From assembly GCA_949775045.1 (NCBI GenBank), contig OX459110.1, positions 12,557,741-12,621,740 of the forward strand: 64,000 nucleotides of DNA. Reading direction: 5' to 3'. The notes under the pieces are model-generated. The model had not been told where the DNA came from and searched no databases. It was given only the letters and a program-made list of their open reading frames with translations. The translations under genes and the position numbers were made by a program. This stretch comes from Metridium senile. Lineage: Eukaryota; Cnidaria; Anthozoa; Actiniaria; Metridiidae. How positions within the stretch are numbered: position 1 is the first letter of the stretch; each line of letters starts with the position of its first letter. This document shows, in pieces, positions 26,350-64,000 of the stretch.

Positions 26350-26690
26350 TGCTTTTTTTTAATTTGCGCAAAATTGCTTGCTTATTTATTTTCAACTATA
26401 TAAATAATGTTTTAGTCCATTTAGAGCTTTTTTAGAAATTGCGCATCAATGTCTTTTGCATATATAGTCTTTGTAATTACTCTTTCAAACAAATGTTGGG
26501 CATTTTGCTGTAGTTTTTTTGCGCTTTTTTTAATTTGCGCTAAATTCCTTGCTTCTTTATTTCCAACTAATATAAATAATGTTTTAGTCCATTTAGAGCT
26601 TTCTTAGAAATTACGCATCAATGTCTTTTGCATACATTGTCTTTGTAATTACTCTTTCAAACACATGTTGGGCATTTTGCTGTAGTTGTT
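26350..26690. repeat. ~173-bp direct duplication
   Basis: 'tttttaatttgcgc.aaattgcttgct' to 'gttgggcattttgctgtag' occurs twice in tandem. Confidence 0.85.
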
Positions 26691-26819
26691 CACAGTTTTT
26701 GTATTATTTTCGCGTTTGTTTGCTTATAATTCACTTTTGTACTTCACCTTTTCTTCTCATTTCGATGTTAGTCAATCAGTACATCTCTAATATTGCGAGT
26801 TTTTATATTTTCAATTAAA

Positions 26820-28920
26820 TTCTGAAGATTTTTTCGTTTGTTATTCTTCCACCCCGCGATCTAATTAAATACATGAGCACCTAAGCCTTCATTTACACAG
26901 TAGTAATAAAACAAATTATAGAGGTTTAAATAACGCTAAAATCATTTAATTTTCAGATGCAGATGTGAAACGTTTTAGCATATTCTTTTCAGCTTTTAGT
27001 TTGCATATAATTAAATAGTGAAAAAGTTTGCTGAATTTGAATTTTGAAGAATAGATGTAATATTTTTCGAATACGAACACCTAGTATTTAACTTGGACAA
27101 TTAGATAATTGGAAATATTAAAGTTGAAAACAAAACAAAAACGAAAAAAGATAAGTAAATGAAATTAAAAACATAATATAATAACATTTTTTATAAAAAT
27201 AATGAAATGAAATAAAATAGAATAGAATAATGTTAGTATAAGTTAATTTTTTATCAAATCTTTATTGAACTATCGCAAACTACAAAGGCAGAAAAATCAT
27301 CAAATGAAACGAAAAAATATTATGCTCATTTAAATCATTTACCTTTGAGACGAAGCCTAGCGAAGTTCAACTTTTCCAATTTAATTAAACCAGAACAGGT
27401 TTCATCCTTTGAAACTAAAAAAAGACTGAAAAATATATTAGATATTACAAAACGAACAGGTACTAATAAAAAAACGAGAAAAATGGCACAAAATAACAAA
27501 GTAAACAAAATAAGAGGAGTAGGGATTAGACGAACGTTGAATATATTTACCTTTAAGTGAAGACCACAGCCCTCTGTATAAAAACCTCGCATTCTCATCC
27601 ATTTTAAACCGATAAACAAATGTACAAAAACTCTCCCAAGGTGTCACCATCGCCAACAATATGATTCCTTTTGTACACCATATGTTACAAAGCAGACAAA
27701 GTATCAGAGCATATATATCGGAATAGATAGCTAGATATGTAACCAGCTCAAATCAGCTTAACAATAAGTATGATCCTTTTCGATGGATCCCCTAAGAAGA
27801 CTGTGGTTGAGACGTCTGTTCATGCGGTCATATCCTCAATACCTAAGGGGCTCAATACTTGTTAGTAAATGATTGATAGCTGGAATAATGCCTGCCAGTA
27901 TTGAGCATTAAATCACGGTGACGTCATAGAGGTGGATGATATTATATCTTAAATATGTGCTGCGGCGGTTATTGACTTATCTTAAATGCTTCAGTCAGTT
28001 TATCTAATAAAATTGGCCATGGGAGATAAATTGATTTGATTTTCTTTTGAGATGTACATAGTGAACGGATTTATACGGTAGACGGACAGACAGACAGGCA
28101 GTTTTAAGATACTGACAAATGAACTGTCATACAGGTATTGCCTCTAGGCATATAAAACAAGCAAAACAATGTCAAGATATTACACTTTTTGAAAGTAAAA
28201 ACCTATAAACATACATAAATACGGATTTTCATTTTGAGGAAGGAAATGACAATAGGATCATCATTATTATAATAATCATTATCACCATTATTGGTTTTGT
28301 TTTAACACTTTTGTTCTCGAGATTTTACGGATAATTTTACGAGATTAAAATAAAAAAAATCGATATACAATCTTGATACTGAAGTATCCATGTTATATTG
28401 ACAATATTATACAGTTGAATTCGATTACACGATAAATATTTTTATCAAAATTTCCAATATTATCGGACTTTTTTCAATAGTTTTGTGTTCAGATAAGGTA
28501 AACCACCATTGATATTATATGCTAATTAAGCTGTCTTTACATAATTGTAATTTTAGTTTAAGATATTTGTCAGTTTTTATCATTGCAAATTTTGCTTCGA
28601 GTTGTGAAAGTCAGCTTCAATCACTACAAAAAGCGAAATTTGTTTGGCAAAATTAACTCAAAAATATTCCTAAAACTATTAAAAATGCAATAATTGTATA
28701 TAAAAAGAATTGCTTACCTCAAAAGTATATTTCCAGTGGTTTAAATGGTAGAATTTTCGTGTTTTTGATGAAAATGTTTCTGTTCATCCCATGTGTAAAC
28801 TAACGTGTTTGTACACACGGTGAAACTTTGGAACGGCGGGAAAAGTCGCGCTCGCGTTCAAATGGTACCACAGGAAGCCCAAGATACTGATGAACCGGAA
28901 GCAAATTTCATCAAGCAACA
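26820..28920. other. No gene recognised; 3' intergenic region
   Basis: AT-rich DNA downstream of the LOXHD1-like gene. Open frames at 27335-27660 on both strands lack any family resemblance. Confidence 0.6.
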
Positions 28921-28924
28921 ATTT

Positions 28925-28947
28925 TTTATTTTATTACTTTATTTATT
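28925..28947 (-). other. Possible polyadenylation signal cluster of LOXHD1-like gene
   Basis: On the minus strand three overlapping AATAAA hexamers occur here, about 480 nt beyond the stop codon. They are the nearest canonical hexamers I found downstream; TATAAA variants occur closer (about 29186 and 29314). The region is AT-rich, so chance is possible. Confidence 0.35.
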
Positions 28948-29179
28948 TGAATATATTCCTAGTTGAGAATTGATTTACAGATGTAAAATATTTTAATATT
29001 GACTAAAAATTAAAATAAAATAGAGTACGACTTTATCAGATGTATTTGGATGAAATTTCGATAATTAGCATTTTGAATGCTGCGAATGAATAAATTATGA
29101 ATTATTGTTAATTATATTTGCCGAACCTAGTGAGTTATACGCGTCCCCCTCTCTTAGAGTGTACTCTGTATGAAATTTG

Positions 29180-29395
29180 ACATTTATAATGCAGGTCTAC
29201 TGTATGTCACGCGCTATGTCACACTGCTTTCTTACACTGGGAATGTCACGCAGTTTTTGCGTTACTGTGTTCGTGACATCCTTTCCTGTATGTCACCCCA
29301 TTTTGCGATAAAGTGTTCGTAGCATTTATACGTGACACTATATTTCACGCAATCTTGCATACAGTGTTCGTGACACTTTAACGTCACGCATTCTT
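29180..29395 (-). repeat. Degenerate tandem repeats in 3' flank resembling part of exon 45
   Basis: At least three units of the form TGTCACGAACACnnTnnGCA...TGCGTGACAT follow the stop codon. Exon 45 contains the closely similar TATCACGAATACTATATCAC...TGCGTGACATTTCC just before FPCNQW, at about 29490-29535. Confidence 0.65.
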
Positions 29396-29427
29396 TCCAT
29401 GTATATTGATAATAAATAAAAAATATT

Positions 29428-56332
<26,905 letters not shown>

Positions 56333-57315
56333 CTTGGCGGGAGAAAGTTGTTTTTCAAAGTAAAATCGTAGTATTTGCTGTTGTAGTAAGCTCAATCATG
56401 CCGTACGCTGAGCTTCAATTCACGTGAATTTTAACCAATAAAATATAATCACGCGAAATAAAACTTGCTTTATAACGCTCTAAAACTGTTAAGTTATAAA
56501 AATAAAGTTCCTTTGTACTTCAAATTGTTGATATTTCAGTCGGCCTTTGCGTTCTTCGAGACAAAAATACACATTGGAGTCATTTGCTACATTCAAAATG
56601 GTCGCCATAAACATTGGCCTCATAACCATGACGACAAAGATTGTCACAGCAGGGAGGGGTGGTGTACATATGTTTTTATGAATAGGAATGTCTAAGGTTG
56701 AAAAAGTTGGCTTTGCACACCTATAATGCACATCTCATTGTATGGTATTTGTCGGGCAATAAATCAGTTGAAATAAAATTATTTCAATTTCAATTTTTAG
56801 ACTTTATAAATACTGAAAGGTTCAGTGAAATATATTTTTACTTCAGTTCTCCCATTTTTGATAAAAACGGCATTTAACTGAATGGGGAAATAAAACCTAC
56901 TTGAAGCTACCTTGAAAATTTTTATAAAATGTCGATGATTACTTTATGAGTTTTTGAATATGTTAATATAAAGATGCATGATATGTCTACATTATCTAAA
57001 CAGGGAAATGGGTGGTTGGGACTTTCTCTGTATACAAAATACAAAAAAAGCCGATTAAGAACTGCAATTACTTTAAGTTTATATTGAAAGCAAAAGTGAA
57101 AACGGAACTTTCAAGTGTATTGTTCGAATAAATGTTCATTAAAAAGAGAGCTGTCAATACAATGTAGGTTATATACAGCCATTTCAAAAAACGTTGAATA
57201 CTGTATCAGCATAGTGTATTCCAAGACCAAAGGGCATTGTGGGTCTCATCGATTTGTATAAAATATAATATACAGTGATTTTTATATAATCAGTAATCCC
57301 CATAACTAGATCGTA

Positions 57316-57462
57316 TAGAGCGGTTTTTGTACTAGTGGGAATATACCGTAGCCGTAACCGTACCGTAAGTTCTATAAAAACATTCGTAAATTCTACAGTA
57401 ACAGTACCGTAACTGTGCGGTAAATATTACGGCCAGTTTCCCACTCATACGAAAACCGCTTT
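57316..57462. mobile_element. Palindromic MITE related to the 'tagagcag' type
   Basis: Ends 'tagagcggtttttgtactag' and 'ctcatacgaaaaccgct' are inverted; the interior has many 'accgtaac/gtaccgtaa' words. Confidence 0.7.
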
Positions 57463-58740
57463 ATTGTTTTGAATGGAATACACTAAGAATGAAATAACTA
57501 ATTATTATTTATTTTACTACAAACAATAGTACTTTAAAATGAGAAAATACCTCACCAAAACTCAGGATGACCCCGCAGTCATAAATTTTCGGTTTTTAAC
57601 TCGTTTTTCCAAGAATATGGAAGTTATCAACAATCTCAAGGTTCAGAAAGATGTACATCCATGTTGTGAACAAGTTTAATACGAAATTTTCATTAGTTTA
57701 GTACTTTAAAATGTGAAAATACAGCACCAAAACTCAGAATGACCCTTTAATATATGCACTAATTAATTTTCGGTATTTCGCGTGTTTTACCATGGATATT
57801 GATGACTACCGTATGGGACTTGGTTTCCCTTTGTGTCCTCCTGGGCTATGCCCGAAAAAGGATGAAATTTTAAATTTTATATGTGCAAAAAAGAGTAAAA
57901 ATACACTCTAAGGTTAAACAAGACAAACAAGATTAAGTTAAGAAACTCTTATTAAAATGACTGGTTTCAACAGTTTGCGTGATCTTGAAGCCTAATTCAC
58001 TTCAATTGAAAATAAATTGTTCCTTTAGTACCTATCAAGTAAGCCTGGAGCTGTCATATATTTAGAATTAATGAATATTACTGAATGGTCCTTGTCAATG
58101 GGTAAGTTAAATATAGCTAGGAAACTATACTAAAATTGTCAAAGGTGATCAGTCATATAGAAAACATATTGTTAATTTGACCTCCAGGCTCCAACAAAAA
58201 TATTAATTTCTATTATAAGTTATCCTTTTAACTAAGCACTATGTAATATATAGATAGAAATTAGTTAAACATATTATTTTTCAGCTTTTTTCTTCTTAAT
58301 TCAATTGTACAAATTATTATAAAGAAAAATTGTTAAAAGATGTAAAAAAATTATATGAGTAAATAATATAAAATCATTCAACATATACAACGTTTGCAAT
58401 GGGAAATACACAAATACACTACCCAAATTTCCCCAATTTCAGGAACATGCAGAGATATAAAAAGGCAGCTTTAAACAGCGTGCCACAAGAGTACTTAATG
58501 ATCGAGTAGTATCTACATGCCTGTTTAACGTTTTGACATTTTTATATACACACATGTATCTATTATTTGTAAACCATTTGTATATACGCTCAGTTGTAGA
58601 TTTCGTCAGGAACATGGAGGATATTGTTTTGATATTGAATGCTTCTTACAGTCGACGAAACTTCCATTACTTTTGTTATTCAGGACTGTAATTCCTTCCC
58701 TTCGTAAAAATGACCCATCGCTACATCGCTTTGGATAACA
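57463..58740. other. No gene recognised
   Basis: AT-rich. One weak direct repeat ('tagtactttaaaatg.gaaaatac...caccaaaactcag.atgacc' at 57528 and 57699). Confidence 0.6.
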
Positions 58741-59088
58741 TTTTAAACAGGCGAATGCCCATAATTCCAATTCTTTTTTCGAATGACCATTCGCCTTGGA
58801 CAACGGCTTTATAAAAAAGCTACAATCATTGCCAAAAGTAGTTGGCACGATTTTAGTATTTTATCTCAAAGTGACTACTTCATTTATTTTAAGTATAAAA
58901 AATTTCCCCCCCTTCCCCCCACATCAATGTTGGTGTGAAATGATAGCGCATTGACAGGGCAACCACACAAGCACCAAACAATGACTCCCTCCTCAACATT
59001 GCGAAGGGGGGTGGGGGGAGTAGTAGAATTTCAGCAGTCCAAAAATTACTTTATCACATTCGTGCCAACACTTTTGTCAATTATTGTA

Positions 59089-59505
59089 GGTGTATGTCTA
59101 TAATTCCAATCCGTTTTGAAATGATCTTTCTACTTGGACATCCTTTTCAAAATAGGGATATGCTCTGTAAATCCAATCCCTTTTGGAATGACCTTTCGCC
59201 TTGGACAACCTTTATAAAAAAAGCTAGGTGTATGTCTATAATTCCAATCTGTTTTGGAATGACCTTTCGCCTTGGACAAACTTTTTGAAAAAGGTATATG
59301 CTTATAATTTCAATCCGTTTCGGCGGAATGACCCCTCGTCTTGGACAAACTTTGAAACGGGTGTATGCCTAGAATTCCGATCCGTTTTGGAATGACTTTT
59401 CGCCTTGGAAAACCTTTTTGAAAAAAGGCGTATGCCCATAATTCCAACTCGTTTATGAATGACCCCTCGTCTTGGACAACCTTTTTGAAAAAAGTTGTAT
59501 TCATC
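59089..59505. repeat. ~60-bp tandem repeat, about six to seven copies
   Basis: Units of 'tgtatgtctataattccaatc', 'gttttggaatgacctttcgc', 'cttggacaacctttttgaaa'. A lone unit lies at 58748-58815. Confidence 0.8.
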
Positions 59506-59884
59506 TATTCCTTTGGGCCAAGTTTCCTTTACTCAGTAATGATATTGCACAACTGATATAATAATTGCGACTATATCATTATACGAAGTAATAACGCTAA
59601 AGGCACTCAATGTACCGGCCCTTAATTATGCCATACATTAAATGTTTTCTAGAAAGCTTCGTTTAATAGATAAGACGTGATATTAGTTTCTTGTAGCTTC
59701 GAGCGCCTAGCAAAAGTCTTTCATTATTTAATTAGGAAGCCACATGCAGTTGCACGTTTCATTTATAATCAGCAATGACTCACAAACTGTACCATTTATT
59801 ACCTAAAAGGAACACACCAATCTACTCCTTCAGCTAGGAACAAAAGACCATACAATTTACCAAAATGCAAGACAGAGCGATGCA

Positions 59885-60115
59885 AAAACAGTTTTATCTT
59901 GAGTCACATTTATAGTAATTAGATTTTTAAATATATATATATATATATCATTCACATTTTTATTAAGTAGGTTTCCTTATTAAAATTTCTTAGTCATTTA
60001 TAGTTTTATATTGTATTTTGCTATCTATTTTATAAATTTCATGTTAATAGTACGTAATAGCAGAGCCGGAGGCTGGAATGCCTTATTTAAATAAACGATC
60101 TATATATCTATCTAA
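59885..60115 (+). mobile_element. Probable LINE 3' end with ATCT tail
   Basis: 'gcagagccggaggctggaat' precedes 'aaataaacgatc' and a short (TATC)n. It resembles the minus-strand tail at 34570-34740. Confidence 0.45.
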
Positions 60116-60344
60116 TCAGTATACTTTTTCTCTTACTAAAACAGGCATAGAGACATGCAATGTCTGTAGAACTGCGCGAGCTTTTGGGATCAGGGATCAA
60201 ACTTCTGTGTGAAAAAATTCGGGATCAATCACGAGAAAATATCCCTCGTCATGATGCTAAAATATTAAAGGCGCTTTCAGTAAATATTATTATATTGTTA
60301 TAATTATGTCATTAATGTACATCGTTGTCCACGTAAAGTAGATG

Positions 60345-61115
60345 GAAACTAGTGAGTAAACTAGCATAGGCTGCGTCGGTGTTTGATATAAACGATAGGT
60401 AATAGAATGGAATGCACTGTTCATCAGCCAATCAGAATCGAGTAATTTTTTTATGTATATTATTAGATATGTAAACGATAGGTTATAGAATGAAATTTGT
60501 AACACCGTAAAAAATGGAAGCTATAGAGAGTAAACTAGTATAGGCTGCGTCGGCGTTTGATATAAACGATAGGTTATAGAATGAAATTTGTAACACCGTA
60601 AAAAATGGAAGCTAGAGAGTAAACTAGTATAGGCTGCGTCGGCGTTTGATATGTAAACGATAGGTTATAGAATGAAATTTGTAACACCGTAAAAAATGGA
60701 AGCTAGAGAGTAAACTAGTATAGGCTGCGTCGGCGTTTGATATGTAAACGATAGGTTATAGAATGAAATTTGTAACACCGTAAAAAATAGAAATAGAAAC
60801 TAGCGAGTAAACTAGTATAGGCTGTGTCGGTGTTTGATATAAACGATAGGTAATATAATGAAATTTGTAACACCGTAAAAAATGAAAGCTAGAGAGTAAA
60901 CTAGTATAGGCTGCGTCGGCGTTTGATATAAACGATAGGTTATAGAATGAAATTTGTAACACCGTAAAAATAGAAATAGAAACTAGCGAGTAAACTAGTA
61001 TAGGCTGCGTCGGTGTTTGATATAAACGATAGGTAATAGAATGAAATTCAGATAACACCGTAAAGTAGTAAAGTTAATTAAAGTTAAGTCAACGTTTTTC
61101 ACGGTGTTAGACGTG
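60345..61115. repeat. Family A tandem array near the right end
   Basis: About seven units of 75-150 bp with variants 'gaaactagtgag', 'gaagctagagag' and 'gaaactagcgag', each followed by 'ctagtataggctgcgtcgg' and 'aaacgataggt'. It is more heterogeneous than the 23.4-kb array. Confidence 0.85.
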
Positions 61116-61556
61116 AAGTAGAGATAACACTACAACAAGTGACACGTGATTCTTTATTTATTTGTTTTCAGCAGTTGAAATTTCAATTTTTAACTGTTTA
61201 ATGAGTAACAGTGAACATGGAATAAGAATTATAAAATCTATTTTTCAATCATTTCTAGGGGTGCAGATTAAAGTGGTATCTTGAAATAACCTATATCGAT
61301 TTGGCAGGGAACCCCTTAAAATATGAGTGTTTGATCGATGCAATTTTGCGACCTATTTCAAATACTTCTGTATGTGCTGTTTCTACAATCATGTGCTTAA
61401 TTTGTGGGACATTGTAACATTTTCAAACGTTTTCGTTGGAAGTTTAAACAATGAGCAATATATATATACAAATGTTATTACAAATCTCCTCCCCTCCAGC
61501 CACCTCCCTCCCCCTCCCGGGGAGAGAGAGAGGAGAACATAAAAGTTTTAAAGAAA

Positions 61557-61747
61557 CAGGGGCGGACGGGGGGGGGGGGGGGTGGTGAACTGGGTGACAT
61601 TTCAACCCCCCCCCCCTTTTCAGTAAAGTCCCGTTAGCAAAGAAAAGCGGGCACATTACGATCTTTGCGCTCTTGTGTCTGCCGTTATCCGCCAAAAGGA
61701 TATCAAAGTTCATCCCCCCCCCCTGTCAAATTTCTGGATCCGCCCCT
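61557..61747. mobile_element. hAT-like MITE with G/C homopolymer runs
   Basis: Begins 'caggggcgga' and ends 'ctggatccgcccct'; includes G and C runs of about 9-16 bases. Confidence 0.6.
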
Positions 61748-62088
61748 TTGAAATCCTGGTAATGTCCCAAGTTATTTTGAATATGATAGTAGCTATTCTA
61801 AAGAATTGCATTGCATGTTGCTCAACACCTCATTATATATAAAGTATAGTGCTTACTAACGGAAGTTCGGGAGACGTACATAAAACTACTTATTCACAAA
61901 TGGAAAAAAAAAAAAAATTCGGTGCTTATAGTTTTTAATCCTCTTGTGCGTTCGAAGGAGTTAAATGTGTTGGTAGACTCTTTGTATAATCTAAATATAG
62001 GCCATATATTGTATACTATCGACTCGAATCTGCAGGAATTAGTGGGGCTTTAAAATAAGAACTAGAATAATGTGCCGTATCAAATACA

Positions 62089-62098
62089 AATAATAATG

Positions 62099-62164
<66 letters not shown>

Positions 62165-62922
62165 AATAATAAAGTAAAGAAACTGCAAGGAGAGAATGAT
62201 GATCTTAAATGCAGATTTTGCCACGATAAACACGAAAATATTACTCATATCATGTGCAGCTGCACTGCCATAGCCCAATCACTCTACAAATCTAGACATG
62301 ACCACATGCTTAGGCCTGTATACTATGCAGTCCTAAAGAAGTTTAGATTGATCGATGATGAAGACAAAACAACACCCTGGCACAAAGAACCACCACCAAA
62401 GAGCTGCATCGAAAACGAAAACGCAAAAGTGCTATGGGATATCCCCATTTATCAAGACACAGCACCAAGCAACGGAGCAAACAAACCCGACATTATCGTA
62501 TGTGACAAAGCGTGCAAGCAATGGATAATATTAGAAGGAACTATCTGCAATGTAGGAACAATAAAACAAAGAGATGAAATGAAAACTGCTAAATATACCG
62601 ACCTGAGATCAAGTCTCAAAAGACTGTATCCTGGCTATAAAATCACACAGGTCAACATTGTGTTTGACTTTTTAGCAGGATATCACGAAAATTTGATAGA
62701 CAATCTCTCTAGCATAGGAATAACAGAAGGACTAACTATTATAAGAAAGTGCCAGAAATGGGTTATCTCACAGAACTGTGAGATTGTTAAACGTTTATAC
62801 AATTATTAGATATGATCATGTACATCTTTATAAGTTTAGACACACAGATATTTGCTTAGGCAATCTATGCCCGCAATATTTGTTTACAGAATGTAAAAAC
62901 ATAGTCTGAAGTTTAAATAAAC

Positions 62923-62960
<38 letters not shown>

Positions 62961-63016
62961 TAATAATAAATAATAAAAATAATAATAAATAATAATAATA
63001 AATATAATGATAATAA
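62089..63016 (+). mobile_element. 5'-truncated R4/Dong-like non-LTR retrotransposon in TAA repeats
   Basis: A LINE fragment of about 740 bp is bounded by (TAA)n at 62089-62163 and at 62923-63016. Its ORF encodes only the C-terminus of a LINE polyprotein. The AT-rich 3' UTR (about 62810-62922) ends 'aataaacaataataat'. Dong elements of the R4 clade are known to target TAA repeats, so the flanks fit that biology, though a TAA 3' tail is an alternative explanation for the downstream copy. Confidence 0.75.
62162..62809 (+). pseudogene. LINE ORF C-terminus: zinc finger plus restriction-like endonuclease
   Basis: The frame opens through the upstream TAA microsatellite (which reads as Ile) and carries about 215 LINE-derived residues to a TAG at 62807. 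Starting at 62210 a CX2CX8HX4C zinc finger is visible (CRFC...H...C), then RHD and LWDIPIYQD. The endonuclease signature follows: KPDII with Asp at 62489-62491, Glu in IILEG 15 residues later, and KYTDL. This order is that of R2/R4/NeSL-type elements, where the endonuclease nicks the target for primed reverse transcription. Reverse transcriptase and N-terminal parts are absent, so this copy is dead-on-arrival. The retained part has no frameshift, implying a fairly recent insertion (inference). Confidence 0.85.
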
Positions 63017-63424
63017 TAGATTCAATGTCTCAGTGCGCTTGCGCAAATAAAGTTTAATAAACAACAGCTTTTACTCTGAGTTAATCGGAACTCACCCAAA
63101 ACGTGACCGATGGTGGCGGTGGCGGTGCGAACAGTTGTGTTATGTCGGTAGTAATTTTGCCTCTCAGCGCAGCGCCGTGCGGTACCACGCCGTGTATACC
63201 AAGCGGGATCACAGTCATTCATGTAATTACTTGGTAATATAGGCGTATATAAACACTCCTTTTAAGCACACGAAAATTTGTCAAAAGACGCCAGAGCTTT
63301 ACCTCATCTGAAAAATTATCGCGGACACTCAGTTGTAATAATGAAATACAATAAATAAATCACTCTTTTCACGTCTCAAATCTTCTAGCTGGCTGGACAC
63401 GTATATTGTACTCTATCAATCGTT

Positions 63425-63530
63425 GCGCTCTAATAATAATGATATTAATAATATAATATGCAATTTGTATAGCGCCTTTTCAAGTCTGCTAGCTCTCGGC
63501 GCTTTACAATAATAATTTATAAAAGTCAGT
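63425..63530. mobile_element. SINE/MITE-like 'tatagcgcctttt' repeat
   Basis: 'gcaatttgtatagcgccttttc...ctcggcgctttacaat' has partly inverted ends. Similar 'tatagcgcattttacatcgtc' units form degenerate repeats at 45850-46130. Confidence 0.5.
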
Positions 63531-64000
63531 TTAGAAGATCTAGAAACATCACATTTGAGTTAAGCTAATGTATAGAAAAAACTAATTACAAAAGGTAGAT
63601 TTTAAATAAATGTGTTTACAGATTTTATTTAAAAGTTTGTAAACTAGAAGAGGAACTGATGCTTGAATATTATTATTGTTAGTATGATTTATCATAATAA
63701 AAACGCCTACAACTAAAAGATGTTGTGACAACGTATTTTAGCTGTACGTGTTATATGAGCATAACAATTTGTTGCAGTGGTAAATGAGGAAATGGATATT
63801 CCTTTAAAAACGCGTAATAAATTACACATTGTATTTATATTACGGACATCCTTTCGCCCAGCTTAATTTAGAATTGAAATAAAAGAAATATAAATTATAA
63901 AGATTTATTGGAGCATGCGATATATGATATGATAGCGTATCTGTGTTTACTTCAAAGACTGAAAAACAGACGAGAGAGAGAAGGAAAAAGAATGAAATTC

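Noticed and set aside
56465..56731. Short open frames on both strands just upstream of the LOXHD1-like gene
   Set aside because: No domain, no splice signals, overlapping shadows of each other; probably promoter-proximal non-coding DNA.

Overview
The window is AT-rich, intron- and repeat-laden metazoan nuclear DNA. The style of the dispersed repeats (short palindromic MITEs, a tRNA-Glu-derived SINE, hAT-like palindromes with CAGNGGCGGATCCAG-type ends, an R4/Dong-like LINE) suggests an anthozoan cnidarian (coral or anemone). That assignment is an inference; nothing in the window proves it.

Only one host gene can be supported. It fills 29.4-56.4 kb on the minus strand and is a LOXHD1-like gene (lipoxygenase-homology domain-containing protein). 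I could chain 45 coding exons with conventional GT/AG splice sites and compatible phases from an ATG at 56332 to a TAG at 29428. Together they give a 7,509-nt CDS, or 2,502 residues. The protein has a short Arg/Ser/Pro-rich N-terminus and then 17 tandem PLAT modules, with Ser/Arg-rich linkers after modules 9 and 12. There is no lipoxygenase catalytic domain and no obvious membrane segment. Every PLAT module starts and ends at a phase-1 intron, the signature expected from module duplication. Several exon ends, and a piece of the last exon, have diverged tandem copies in the neighbouring introns or the 3' flank.

Layout: 1-29.2 kb has no convincing gene. It holds MITE-like palindromes, tandem arrays (notably 3.7-4.2, 5.4-6.3, 14.2-14.6, 23.3-24.1 and 25.0-25.9 kb), TTCA/GTTC/GTTT simple repeats, and a dispersed repeat family marked by a 'gacgaagggctaaagctcgaaacg'-type core in either orientation. 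29.2-56.4 kb is the LOXHD1-like gene, whose introns carry (CAT/ATG)n and (TAA)n microsatellites, SINEs and MITEs. 56.4-62.0 kb is again gene-poor, with tandem repeats at 58.7-59.5 and 60.3-61.1 kb. At 62.1-63.0 kb lies a 5'-truncated LINE encoding the zinc-finger and restriction-like endonuclease end of an R4/Dong-type reverse transcriptase, bounded on both sides by TAA repeats. 63.0-64.0 kb holds only repeat-like DNA.

There are no CRISPR arrays, rRNAs, functional tRNAs or operons.
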